Assembly (NCBI GenBank): GCA_004431415.1
Contig: QPMI01000282.1
Location: forward strand, 24,314 to 88,313
DNA from: Cyanophora paradoxa
Taxonomy: Eukaryota > Glaucocystophyceae > Cyanophorales > Cyanophoraceae
Direction of reading: 5' to 3'
Length of the DNA: 64,000 nucleotides
Shown piece after piece: positions 11,767-21,426 of the stretch. The position numbers and the translations under genes were made by a program. The notes beneath the pieces were generated by a model. That model was given only the letters and a program-made list of their open reading frames with translations, did not search any database and had not been told where the DNA came from. How positions within the stretch are numbered: the first letter of the stretch is position 1; the number at the start of each line of letters is the position of its first letter.

Positions 11767-13485
11767 ATGTTCGTGCCGCCGGCCCCAGCAGCGGCGTCAG
11801 TGCGCTCGCGCTCTTTCTACGGCTTCGGGCGTCATGTGCTCCGGATACGCAGCGCCCCCGCGGTCGGCCGGACGAGCAGCGCCGGGCACCCAGCGCCGGG
11901 CGGGAAGAGCTCTCCTGGCAGCGCGCCGTCGTCGAGGATCCGGATAGCTTTCACAGCTGAGCTGTCGTCAGGCGGGTCGAGCCCGTCCGACGACGGCCGG
12001 CGGCGGCCCACAGCGCAGCGCGACGCGGCGGCCGCGGCGGCCGAGCCTGCAGCAGCGCGCGCGCGCGCAGTCGTCACGAGGAGGGCGATGGTGGGCTTGA
12101 TCGCTGCATCCGGAGCGGCCCTGCCCCGCGCCGCCTCCGCCGCCGGCGTGCGTCCCCGCATCTTTCACGTGCCGGCTTCGCCGCAGCTGAGCGGGCGGGG
12201 GAGGCAGGGTGAGGACGTCCTCGCGGGCGCGACGTACCCAAAGGAATGGCCCTACGACGAGCGCGACTTCGAGCGGTGCTCCGCGCCGCCCCCGCGCTCG
12301 GGCGCGCGCTCCTTCTCAGCGGCGCTCGGCGGCCTCCGGCAGGTACGACGAGACCGAGGACGCGGCGTTCTACTCGCTGCCGCGCTTCGTGGAGCACATC
12401 GACGACGGCGCCATCGCCGCCCTCGTCGCGTTCTACTCCGCCTGGCTCCCCAAGGGCGCGCCCCGCCGGCCCCGTACCCGTACCCCCCTTGCCCCTGGCC
12501 CGAACGCGCCGGCCGCAGGCGGCGACGTGCTCGACATCTGCAGCTCCTGGACCTCCCACTTCCCCCCAGGGTAGCCCGTTGCTTAGCCCCCCCACCCCCC
12601 ACCCCCCCACCCTCTTCTCAAGTACCCCCTCAGCTACGCCGCGGCGGGCGACCGCGCCACGCGACGGGTGCGATCCCCCAAAAGCCCTCCGATGCCTTCG
12701 CCTTCCCCTCACGCGCCGCACGCCGCAGATCTCGGGCATGGGTCCGCGTGTACCCCCCTAACCCCACGGCCCAGGGGCCGAAGGGCCGGGGGGTACGTGC
12801 GCAGGGATGAACGAGGCGGAGCTGAAGGCGAACGGCGACCTGACGGACTTCGTCGTGCGCGACCTGAACGTGGACCCCTCCCTCCCCTACCCCGACGCCT
12901 CCTTCGACGCCGTGGTACCCCCCTTGAGCTCCCGAACGATTTCGAAGAGCTCCCGCACACGTACCCCTCCCGCAGACGTGCGTGGTATCCGTGGACTACC
13001 TCACGCGGCCGCTGGAGGTGTTCCGAGAGGTCGCCCGCGTCCTCCGCCCCGGCGGGCGCGCCGCCATGGTGTAAGCGCGCGTACCCCCTGTCGCAGATCT
13101 TTCGCTTACCCCCTCCCCTGCAGGTACAGCAACCGGGTCTTCCAGACAAAGGCGGTATCCCTCTGGCTCCAGACGGGCGACCTCGAGCACGCGCGGTTCG
13201 CGTACCCCCCCACCCCGCCCCCCACCCTCCACCCCACCCCACCCCATTCCGTGCCAAACCCCCTGGCCCTTTTTTCGCCAACTAGGATCATCGGCTCGTT
13301 CTTCCATTACGCCGGGGGGTACGACCTCCTCCCCCTCGTCCACCCGCGCCCTGTTGATCCATCTGCAAATGCCCCCGGGCAGGTTCGAGCCCGCGTCCTT
13401 CCGGGACTTCTCGCCGCGGAACCTGCTGGGGCGCCGGTCTGGGGACCCCCTCTACGTCGTTACGGCCCGGCGAGCCCTCGCCTGA
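11767..13485 (+). CDS. SAM-dependent class I methyltransferase, predicted thylakoid-targeted
   Basis: Likely transfers methyl groups from SAM; the substrate is unknown. The leader contains a twin-arginine-type lumen signal: VVTRRAMVGLIAASGAALP followed by AASAAG, with an AxA cleavage site, preceded by an Arg/Ser-rich stretch. The mature part runs YPKEWPYDERDFER / YDETEDAAFYSLPRFVEHID / GDVLDICSSWTSHFP / ISGMGMNEAELKAN / FVVRDLNVDPSLPYPDASFD / CVVSVDYLTRPLEVFREVAR / VLRPGGRAAMVYSNR / IIGSFFHYAGGFEP, ending DPLYVVTARRALA-stop. Introns at 12276-12342 (67 nt) and 12474-12518 (45 nt) are exact and in phase; others start GTACCCC or GTAAGC. Splicing at GG-GTACGACC near 13318 restores the family FHYAGGFEP motif. 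Start is uncertain: Met 11767 gives the longest leader. A secondary-plastid host would need an upstream signal-peptide exon, which is not seen. Confidence 0.82.
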
Positions 13486-14416
13486 TCACGATCATGAGCC
13501 CCCGCGATCGGCCCCATGGCGTGGCCTGAGGCCAGGCCGGACGGGGTAGCGCTGTCGGGCAGGACCGATCTGAAAGGAAGGTATTCTAAAATCTACAGGA
13601 ATCTGAATATCGATCGCATGCAATTGTTTGATGTATGTGCGCTGCGTCATGCTGCTGCGCATATGCATGCTGCTCCCCGCATGGACGTGCGGCTTGCAAT
13701 TGCGATTGCAATATTAATTGCAATTGGTGCCGTGTCGGTCTAGATCTGACTCCAGGAGAATTATAATTAGAGGAAATACTACTAGTACTACTACTAGGCT
13801 AGAGCGCATGCAGCCTGCAGCTAGCGCTGGCAGCTCGTCGACCAACCCGCCGGTTTAGCCAGATCGATATGTAGCAGGCCGGCCGCGGGCCAAGCAGTGC
13901 TGGTGTCTAGAGACTGTGGCCGGTTATTTACCAAAAAAGGCCTATCCATAGGCTGCCTTCAAATAAATGACATACACTGTTATTCGAATTCTTGGCTTCA
14001 TGCGCCGCGGCGCAGTTTTCGGCATTGGGGAAAGGAGAGACCCTTAAGCTTCTAATGAGGTTAAAGCTTAAGACCCCATGGGCCAAGGCCACTCCTGCTC
14101 CGCAGGCCTAGGGACTCGCTTGTTTGAATGAGCAAACTCAAGAAGCTTGAGTGTGGCCTGTCTATAGCTAGAAGGCAGGCTCGCTTTGCTATATATATAT
14201 TTAATTTAGGAGCCGCTGAGCACATGTACATGCAGACTGAGGGGCCGGGTACAGCCTCCGGGTACAATTTTGCAAGAATTTGCGATTGAGTAATATTTAT
14301 AGGTAGATATAGATGCCTGCTGCCCGAATTCGGCGAACCGGCGAATTCGAACTGTATATATTTTGTGCTAGTTTACTGTATCTTTGATTTGTGATTGCTT
14401 TGTTGTCTTTAATATC
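13486..14416. other. AT-rich intergenic region with hairpins
   Basis: No coding signal is seen. There is a perfect inverted repeat at 14043-14051 / 14064-14072 (CTTAAGCTT ... AAGCTTAAG, 12-nt loop), a TACTAC/ACTAGT repeat patch near 13785, and a TATATATA stretch near 14192. The right edge abuts the terminal inverted repeat of a mobile element. Confidence 0.5.
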
Positions 14417-14438
14417 ACTACCTACGGGGGGTTCGCCC
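14417..14438 (+). repeat. left terminal inverted repeat
   Basis: 22 bp matching the reverse complement of 19697-19718 exactly. It begins ACTACCTACGG. Confidence 0.7.
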
Positions 14439-14598
14439 CACCGTTAGCCCTGCCAAAAAAAAAAAGAATTCGAATAATTCGAACAAATCCCCCTCTGTTC
14501 GATGTTTGTTCGTTCACTAGTCCCGGAGTCCCCGTGTTCATTCATGATTGTTCAGTGAACATGTTCGAACACCAAGGCTCCGGGATCCTTCTCCCCCC

Positions 14599-14611
14599 CC
14601 CCCTCCCCTCC
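14599..14611 (+). repeat. left copy of 13-bp target-site duplication
   Basis: CCCCCTCCCCTCC is repeated at 18726-18738, directly after the A-tail of the nested element. It is C-rich, so chance similarity is possible, but its position at both predicted borders favours a true duplication. Confidence 0.5.
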
Positions 14612-17600
14612 GCCTACAACTATATCTCCGAGCACCTCCGCGCGGGCACTGCCCACATCCACCGTCGGAACGCCCGCCGAGCCGTCCACCAAATGCAGCA
14701 AGCGTCTCGTGCCTCCAGGCGAGCAGAACGACAGAGGCGGCGCGAAGCCCGGGCTGCGCTAGGTCAGCATACACCAGGACTACCAAGCCTGCCCCTGCTG
14801 GTGGAAGAAGAACGGGTTCCAAACCGTGCATTCGATCGGGACAACGCACGAGCCGACCGCCTCGCCGCTGCGGCACTGGCTCTGCACCCCAGCGCAGACC
14901 TCTCCCGGCAGGCACTCGACGGCCGGGAACTTTCTTCCTGGGCTGACCCTGAGGAAGCAGCCTGGCAATCTGACCCCGAAGACCCGTCCCCGGCCGCAAC
15001 AGTTGCATCAAAACGCGCGTGGCACGCCCGCCGGGAGCCGGTCTTTCCCCCTGGCGGATTTGACATGGTCCTACTCTTTTCGCCCCCGCGCTGCTGGAAC
15101 GAGAACTACGACACTCGTAGAGCTTACAGAGTTGAGTCTGACCCGCGAGCACACGTAAAAAATACGTGCGAATTTCGGAACTTCTCCCGTCTCCTTGCAA
15201 CCGAAAAATGCCATTTGGGCAGTCCGGTAGACCGTGCGCGCCTCGCCCGCGAATACCGCAAGAAAGGGCTCTCCCGCGATGCATCGCACCCCCTGAATGC
15301 GAGGCTTGCTCAAATCACGAAATTCAGCTCCGGACTCGCACCCCTCATGGGTGAACGTGCCCGGGACGCTCCCCATCTCTACAGTGCAATAAATCCAAAT
15401 GGACTCTGTGTTCGCGCAGGCTGCGCGTCCGTGCTAGGCCCAGACGGCCGGCCCACCCCAGCCCCGCCATGGCAGCCGCCTGCGTCTGACCCCGAGGAAG
15501 ACGGTGGGATCCGGAACGGCCCCAACGGCGACGGCACCCCGGCCGCACGAGACGCACGCCAGGCACCGCGGCCCCCCCCTATCGTTAGCGGGACGCCTGA
15601 AACCCACGACCATGCCTTTGGTCTCTGCCCAGCAACACGCACCCTCCGTATCGAAACCCAAACTAAGATATTCAACCTATTGTACGAAACCATATCGTCT
15701 CAACGCCTAAAAACTGCAGTCGATGCGGCTGCAGCTGGCGACCCAGCCTACAAGCTGCCCCCGGCCCTGCGCCAGGACGGACTGTTGCTGCGCCAACTGT
15801 TCCCGGCCTTTGTACTGGCTGACGATGCAAACTGGGGATGGTCAGAGCGTCAGCGCCAACGGCCGGGCCCCCTTCCTTCGCACCTCACGCAGCCACTCTA
15901 TGGCCTGCCCGATCAGTGGCAAAGCCTCGGCAGCAAACTCTTCGCCGACCTTGCCTGCGATTCTCCCCGCCACACCGTCAGGCTCCTCCTTCCTCGTAGC
16001 CTCATCCCTGCCCTGATTTACTTAGATGTACGTAGACCGGCGGCGCTTAAATGCGCCAACGCAATTATGGCCACCATCATAGACTACACCCAAGCAATCT
16101 GGAAGGCTCGCAATAGCGAAGTCCAGTCCTGGCAACGCCGACACGGGATTACTCGCCGCCAAACTCATGCACCTCGACCCTCGCGCCCTGCCGAGCCCTC
16201 ACCGGCGAGGTCGATGACAGCCAGGATTAGGGATGAGCCCACGAGCCCCTCGACCGTGGTGGCCCCGGCCCCGCGTCGACGGATACCCAACGGCCAGCTC
16301 ACCCTCTCATCAGACCTACAATTAGTCAGCCAGTCGCGCCGCTCTCGAACCCGCGCTGCTCCCCCAGCACCAGGGCCGGCCACGGCCCCCCCTACAACAG
16401 CGATACCCGCAACGCCGGTGCCCCCTACCGCCGCCCCGAGCTCGAGCCCGAGACCTAGACCTGTAGCTAGGCCGGCAGCTGCTAACAGCATCACCAATAT
16501 TAATGCCAATAATGCAGGGTGGCCGGCTCCGCCGTCCCCACCTGCATTACGTGCCGCCTGGGCCCAAGTACGCCGCTCCCCTACCCGCGCTCTACCCAAC
16601 AGCGCAGTCCGAGAGCTCCCGGCAGCCCGCAGCGGCCCCGCTGCACTGTTTGGCAGTGCCTCCGTATCGCTCCATGACCTAGCCACGCTGAACGGCTCGT
16701 CCTGGGTGAACGCCGACGTCATCAACTACTACCTTGCCCGACTAAACCTTCTTGCGAGCGGAGAAATTAACCCTCGCCGACGCGTCTTACTTTTCCCGCA
16801 TACTTTCTACGCCGCTATTCCCCAGACAATAACGCCGGCGGGCAGCGCCCGCCTGCGCCGTCGCACCGCTGGGCGCGGAATTAATGTCTTTGACTATGAC
16901 CTATTACTCTTCCCTATCCACACCCCGGGCCACTGGATCCTTGCAGCCCTCCATCTCCGTGCTCGCCGTGCTGAACTATACGATGGATACAATCTCCCGG
17001 GCCCCGAAGAGGCCCGCCGTCAACTCCTGCCCCTCCTAAAATGGCTCAACATGGAGCGCGAATGCGCAGCCCTAGGCTCCTCGACCGGCGCCGACGACGC
17101 TCTCACCTGGCCCCTCCCCTCAGCCACCCGATTCCCCATCCCGGCCCAAAACGATCGCTTCAACTGCGGGATTTTCGTCTGTGCCTTCGCCGAAATACTT
17201 GTCCGTGCTCTGGAACATGACCCCACGGCCTACACACCCTCCTTCACGGGCACTGTGTCTAACTGCGCCACCTGGCGCGGCCTCATTCTTTCTCGGATTC
17301 TAGGCTCGCAGGCCTTGGATACGGAGGCGCCCACGAGCACCGCCTCCCAGCCCGAGCAGCCCCGGGCAATACCGGTGGCTGCGCCGGCCCCGGGAGAACT
17401 GCCACGGGATGCCCCCCTCAGCTGCCGGTGCGGTTACGCTGCCGCCTCCCCCGAAGCCCTGGCGCAGCACAAACGCAAAGGAAAATGTACCGCTCCAGTG
17501 TCGCCCCCCAAAACCAGCGAGACAGACCGCGCCCCCCAAGATGAAGCCATTGCAGGCCCATCCAGGCCCAAAATAGTCACGCCCGCACCGGAACCCCAAT

Positions 17601-18412
17601 ACCGGCCCCCGCTGAGCGCGCAGCCTACCCCAAGGCCTGCGGCCCGGAACTCGCGAGCAGACATCCGCACCTTCTTCCAACCCCGCCCGCGCCCGTCGGC
17701 CGTCAGCGACACCTCTATAGCTAGGCCTGCAGCTAACCCGACCTCCACGACGCCCCCCAGGCTGAGCTCGAGCTCACCTACAGACAGGCCCCAGAGTGCA
17801 AAGGACAGTCCGCCAACGCAAGTGCCCCCGCCTGACACACCAGTGGCACAAGCCGACGGCACGGCAACAGTGCGGACGCGACGCCCGCGCCTCCTTCGAG
17901 AAATTCAAGAGTCGGCGGGATTCCGTGCAGCCCGAGGCAATAATTCCGGACCCGGACCTCGCCCCCGCAGATCTAGAACAGCTGCAGCAGCTTCCGTCAC
18001 CCCTGCTGCTGCTCATGGTCACGCCCAGCGGCGGGATGGAGCGTCGTCCGCAGCCGCATCAGCTGTGCCCGAGCCTCTTCCCGAACCTCAAGACCGGCCT
18101 CCCCCACAAGACCGGCCGCCGCCCCGCCCTCCCCACCGAAGAGGCCCGGCCCTCACCCCAGCCTCCTCCCCCGCACCCTCCCCTCCTCCACCCTTCCTCT
18201 TCTCGAAACGGGCTCTCCAGCTCCACCCTCCCCATCTCGCCCCTCCAGCAACCTGTCCCATCTGTTCCATGTCGCTCCACCGACACCGCCACCTCCACCG
18301 CCTTCCACGCCCGCTCCTCTGTCCTGCACGGGAACACGTGAGGTACCACCGCGGAGATCTCCTCCTCTCTCTTCTCATCTTTGGGATCTCGCCGCTTGGC
18401 TTTAAACCCTGA
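14612..18412 (+). CDS. retroelement-like polyprotein fragment with Ulp1/C48 cysteine protease and C2H2-like finger
   Basis: About 1266 codons without a stop. In order: a basic, Ala/Arg-rich N-part; a C-x4-C ... H-x-C segment (LCVRAGCASVLG, then HDHAFGLCP) like the zinc finger after LINE reverse transcriptases; a helical tail ending IIDYTQAIWKARN, also LINE-like; a Pro/Ala/Arg linker; a C48 protease domain at about 16.69-17.30 kb; a finger-like CRCGY...HKRKGKC; and a Pro-rich end. All protease residues are present: His in TPGHWILA, Asp in ELYDGYN, Gln and Cys in AQNDRFNCGIFVC. Family members cleave SUMO-like or polyprotein bonds. The frame continues upstream of 14612 into flanking DNA, which I take to be chance. 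No reverse transcriptase or endonuclease is left. Confidence 0.65.
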   Translation, partial: AYNYISEHLRAGTAHIHRRNARRAVHQMQQASRASRRAERQRRREARAALGQHTPGLPSLPLLVEEERVPNRAFDRDNARADRLAAAALALHPSADLSRQALDGRELSSWADPEEAAWQSDPEDPSPAATVASKRAWHARREPVFPPGGFDMVLLFSPPRCWNENYDTRRAYRVESDPRAHVKNTCEFRNFSRLLATEKCHLGSPVDRARLAREYRKKGLSRDASHPLNARLAQITKFSSGLAPLMGERARDAPHLYSAINPNGLCVRAGCASVLGPDGRPTPAPPWQPPASDPEEDGGIRNGPNGDGTPAARDARQAPRPPPIVSGTPETHDHAFGLCPATRTLRIETQTKIFNLLYETISSQRLKTAVDAAAAGDPAYKLPPALRQDGLLLRQLFPAFVLADDANWGWSERQRQRPGPLPSHLTQPLYGLPDQWQSLGSKLFADLACDSPRHTVRLLLPRSLIPALIYLDVRRPAALKCANAIMATIIDYTQAIWKARNSEVQSWQRRHGITRRQTHAPRPSRPAEPSPARSMTARIRDEPTSPSTVVAPAPRRRIPNGQLTLSSDLQLVSQSRRSRTRAAPPAPGPATAPPTTAIPATPVPPTAAPSSSPRPRPVARPAAANSITNINANNAGWPAPPSPPALRAAWAQVRRSPTRALPNSAVRELPAARSGPAALFGSASVSLHDLATLNGSSWVNADVINYYLARLNLLASGEINPRRRVLLFPHTFYAAIPQTITPAGSARLRRRTAGRGINVFDYDLLLFPIHTPGHWILAALHLRARRAELYDGYNLPGPEEARRQLLPLLKWLNMERECAALGSSTGADDALTWPLPSATRFPIPAQNDRFNCGIFVCAFAEILVRALEHDPTAYTPSFTGTVSNCATWRGLILSRILGSQALDTEAPTSTASQPEQPRAIPVAAPAPGELPRDAPLSCRCGYAAASPEALAQHKRKGKCTAPVSPPKTSETDRAPQDEAIAGPSRPKIVTPAPEPQYRPPLSAQPTPRPAARNSRADIRTFFQPRPRPSAVSDTSIARPAANPTSTTPPRLSSSSPTDRPQSAKDSPPTQVPPPDTPVAQADGTATVRTRRPRLLREIQESAGFRAARGNNSGPGPRPRRSRTAAAASVTPAAAHGHAQRRDGASSAAASAVPEPLPEPQDRPPPQDRPPPRPPHRRGPALTPASSPAPSPPPPFLFSKRALQLHPPHLAPPATCPICSMSLHRHRHLHRLPRPLLCPAREHVRYHRGDLLLSLLIFGISPLGFKP

Positions 18413-18695
18413 GCCTGCCAGCCCAACAATCTCCCCGGCCCCAGCCCCCTGCCACCTCTCTACCCCACCCCATCGTGACCGGCCCTGGCCCGTCGCGGGG
18501 GGGGAGGCTCCGAGAGAGCCGCCTCAAGGGTAGAGGGGGCGGGGCTCGCAATAGGGTATAGCCCTTGGGGCGCCTAGTCGGAGACCCAATAGTGGGGAGT
18601 AGACTAGGCTAAAGTATATTAGTTGGCCTAGGGTAGACCTAGGCCTAGGGTAGACAGAAAACGATGTTTTTTGTGTACCAGGGGCTCTGTCCCCT

Positions 18696-18701
18696 AATAA
18701 A
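18696..18701 (+). promoter_or_regulatory. polyadenylation signal of nested element
   Basis: AATAAA lies 14 bases before an 11-base A-run that ends at the predicted 3' border, and 284 bases after the stop codon. Confidence 0.6.
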
Positions 18702-18725
18702 CTACGGAAAACTCAAAAAAAAAAA

Positions 18726-18738
18726 CCCCCTCCCCTCC
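18726..18738 (+). repeat. right copy of 13-bp target-site duplication
   Basis: CCCCCTCCCCTCC immediately follows the A-tail and matches 14599-14611. Confidence 0.5.
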
Positions 18739-18893
18739 CCCAGAGAGCTTCTCGCGCTTCGCGCGATATAAAGAAAGAAAGTGTGCAACCGTTCGGCCAA
18801 TCGCACACTGCACGGAAACGCTTTAGGCATTTTAATTGATGCATCAACTGGGGGTGCATCCGTGACAGAACGCTAAGAAACTACCCTCGGACA

Positions 18894-18992
18894 GGTTTCC
18901 GACGGTTTCCGTGCCGAAAATCACCTGTTTCCGACGGTTTCCGTGCCGAAAACCGTATAATCATCTGTTTCCGCCGGTTTCCGTGCCGATCG
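18894..18992 (+). repeat. tandem repeat, three imperfect units
   Basis: Three units of about 32-40 bp, each starting GTTTCCGACGGTTTCC (the third has GCC for GAC) and continuing GTGCCGA. They lie in the part of the host TIR element to the right of the nested insertion. Confidence 0.7.
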
Positions 18993-19029
18993 CGAAAATC
19001 GCCCGAAACCGGGGCCCCGGGGGCCCCTT

Positions 19030-19130
19030 GCTGTTCAGTGAATTTCGAACAGCGGCCGCTTTGTTCATGTTCGTTCAGTTCAGCAAAATGGCTGTTCGTT
19101 CATGTTCGTTCGAACTATGTTCGTTCAGGA
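19030..19130 (+). repeat. cluster of TGTTCGTTCA-type repeats
   Basis: Words TGTTCATGTTCG, GTTCGTTCA and GTTCAGTGAA recur here and in the left arm (about 14503-14560). Such subterminal repeats are often transposase-binding sites in TIR elements; that role is inferred. Confidence 0.5.
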
Positions 19131-19696
19131 CCCCCCCCTATAGCTAGCTGTAGAGGGGCGCGTCGAGCTAGGGGGGGTCCTAGGCCTGGAACGACGGCTG
19201 CGCGTGTGTGCGCGAGAAAGACGCATCATTAAGAATTATGAAGTGCCGCGTTGCATCGATATATCCGCCGGCCGCGCACCAGCGCTAGCGCGCAGGATGG
19301 TGAGGACGATCGGGATGAAAGTGGCTACGAACACTGTGACAGGAAGCGGCACACCATGGCCATGACCACCTGGGGGGGAATCGCAAGCAGGCCGTGGTAA
19401 TTATAATATATAGATATTAGCTGGTGGCCATGGCGATGAGAGGGACGAATAAGGTGGCGGACGCGTACGAGATCGAGCTTAAAGCTTTCTCCTCATTTTG
19501 TCAGGATCGTAGTCCTGGATGGTCAGAAGGCCCAGGAAAAACTTGAAATCTCTGCGGCTCGTAGCCCGTGAGGCCCTCCTCCTGCGCGCGCTCCGCGGCC
19601 GAATTGTGGCCGTACGCGTGGCCGCGACCACGCAGCTTCTTGACCTGCAGACTGCAGTGCGTTCTAATTACTAATTTTTTTTGAGAGACTACGGAA

Positions 19697-19718
19697 GGGC
19701 GAACCCCCCGTAGGTAGT
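19697..19718 (-). repeat. right terminal inverted repeat
   Basis: Exact reverse complement of 14417-14438. Confidence 0.7.
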
Positions 19719-20664
19719 AAAATTAGCTACTGCAGCTAGCGCTGCAGCTGCAGCCTGCAGCCTGCAGGCCCTGCATCTGAGGCTGCAGCGGCTGCAGGTT
19801 GCCACGGTTGCACCGTTCTTGCACTGCCGCAGTGCGTCCGGCACGGTGAGCTTGCACCCGTGGGCCGTGCGGCCCGTCAGTGGCCCACGGGTGCTTGTAC
19901 GCCCTAGCCGGGCTAGCCCCGGGCCCCCGTCAGTGGGCCGTCACCCGCCGCCGGGCCGCCGGGCCGTGTGCGCGGTTAATTGCTAAGTAAACTTGAAATT
20001 TGCAACTTGCAAGTTAACAACTTGCAAGCCTTGCAATTGAAGTTGCAACTTGCAACTTGCAAGTTCGCGGCCGGCGCCGGCGCGCGGCCGCGTGTGCCGG
20101 CCGCGGGCCGCGCGCGGAGTCCGGCCGGAGTCCGCGCGCGGAGGAGGCCGCGCGACTCCAGTATACCGCGTCAGGCACTAAATTACTGCGGCGTTAATTA
20201 ACGCGGTTTCAAAAATGGCCCTCCTCTGCATGAGCGAAATACCGCGGTACCAAATAAACGCGGGTTTAAAAATTTGAGGCTTGTATGGGGCAGTAATTTT
20301 AGGGGGTACTGTATAAAGCGATTTCTCAGCAGCAAATTATACGTACTACCGTATACCGGTACCGCGGCAGCTAGTGCGGCGGCACCAATTAAATTATCGC
20401 GTTTTAACAAACTTTTGGCGCGCTAATTAATTTGGTACCGCATTAGTTAAGTGCCCGCGCGCGCGGTACTTAAGTGCCCTACGGTATATACGTACCCGGC
20501 CCCTGGTAGCCTGCTGGCCGGGCCCGGGCAGCCTGCACTGCGGCAGGCGATCATCGGATCACGCTCCAGCTGAGCTGCAGCCGCGAGCCTCGAGCTCCTG
20601 GAGTCCAGCTGAAGGGTTCATTGTCCCTCACCGGTGCCGGCTTTTAGATTCCGAAGTTCTCGTC
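19719..20664. other. non-coding region with simple and palindromic repeats
   Basis: No coding signal. It contains CTGCAG/GCTGCAG words (19730-19800), a cluster of AACTTGCAA and its complement (about 19990-20065) that could form several small hairpins, and an AT-rich stretch with GGTACC, TTAATTAA and CGCGCG palindromes (20190-20490). Confidence 0.5.
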
Positions 20665-21426
20665 ATGGGTTGGGCTGCGCTCGGCCGCCTCTTCACAACC
20701 ATAGGCCAAATTGGGGGTTCGCCGATGGTCAACCCGCACCTCCACAACGCCGCCAACTCCGTCTTGGCCATGGCCCGCGGTCGAGGCGCTGACGGCGGAG
20801 GCGCTGGCGGCGGGGGCGACGACCCTGTCAGATTTCAGCCCTCTTCCCGCACAACACTCGGTGCGCATGCGCGCCGCGGCCGTTTGACCCGGCGAATTCC
20901 GTGCTGCTTCGAATTCCGGTCGCCGAGTCGGCGTCTGTGATTCTATGCATTAATATTGCAATTGACCATGGGCCATGATCAGACCGGACTAAGGCTTACA
21001 TGTGCGTGGGCGGCTGCGGCAGCAGTTCCCTTCGAAATGCGCGTGCACGTGCCTCCTTGCGATTGCTTCCTTCTGATCTTCGTCCTCGCGATCGACCGCC
21101 TTGACGCCGCACCGCAGCCCTATCAGATGCCGGAAGACGAGGTCTTCCAGGTGGACCAGGTGCGCCAGTACGTGGCGGAGGCGGAGGCGGACCCCCTCGC
21201 GGACGTCGAAGCCGACGGGGCCGCCGGCGCTGCCCCTCTCGACCTCGAGGTGCCGGCGCCCCCGGGCCCGCCGGCCCCGCTGGCCCCGCGCCCTCCGACG
21301 CGCGCGGCTGCGCAGGCTGGCTACGAGGGCGAGGAGCAGGGAGCGCACGCCGGCGCCGACGGCGCGCTCGCCGCCGCCTTCGGCCTCGAGTTCGCCGACG
21401 GCCACCAGCTGCCGCACCTCCTCTGA
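20665..21426 (+). CDS. small hypothetical protein, probably two exons
   Basis: The first exon starts MGWAALGRLFTTIGQIGGSP and has high GC3. A later exon after an ACCGCAG acceptor near 21116 reads PYQMPEDEVFQVDQVRQYVA, then an acidic, Ala/Pro-rich tail ending HQLPHLL-stop at 21426. The donor between them is not fixed (GTCGAG near 20782 or GTCAGA near 20828). The antisense frame over exon 1 is also protein-like, so strand is fairly but not fully secure. No family recognised. Confidence 0.42.

Larger units (their letters stand above)
14612..18725 (+). mobile_element. 5'-truncated non-LTR-retrotransposon-like insertion with A-tail
   Basis: The segment is bounded by a 13-bp direct repeat and ends in AATAAA (18696-18701) followed by 11 A residues (18715-18725), the signature of target-primed retroposition. 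It is open in one frame from its left border to 18412, as expected if the 5' part was lost during insertion. The remaining protein has a zinc-knuckle-like segment and a LINE-like tail, then a Ulp1-type protease. No reverse transcriptase remains. Reading it as a captured gene in a DNA transposon is the main alternative; the A-tail plus duplication argue against that. Confidence 0.55.
14417..19718. mobile_element. terminal-inverted-repeat element (about 5.3 kb) carrying a nested insertion
   Basis: The two ends carry a 22-bp perfect inverted repeat (14417-14438 and 19697-19718; ACTACCTACGGGGGG then TTCGCCC). Similarity continues inward more weakly to an A-run on the left (about 14455) and a matching T-run on the right (about 19674). 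Removing the nested element and one copy of its target-site duplication leaves about 1.2 kb without a transposase, so the host element looks non-autonomous. Inside both arms the words GTTCAGTGAA and TGTTCGTTCA recur. No convincing host target-site duplication is seen at the outer borders (left ...AATATC, right AAAATT...). The left end could be read as CACTACC, reminiscent of CACTA elements, but the right end lacks the matching base. Superfamily is unassigned. Confidence 0.6.

Noticed and set aside
14384-14611. Plus-strand open frame continuous with the Ulp1-bearing frame
   Set aside because: It crosses the left inverted repeat and the presumed target-site duplication. Its composition (poly-Lys from an A-run) looks non-coding, so I treat the continuity as chance.
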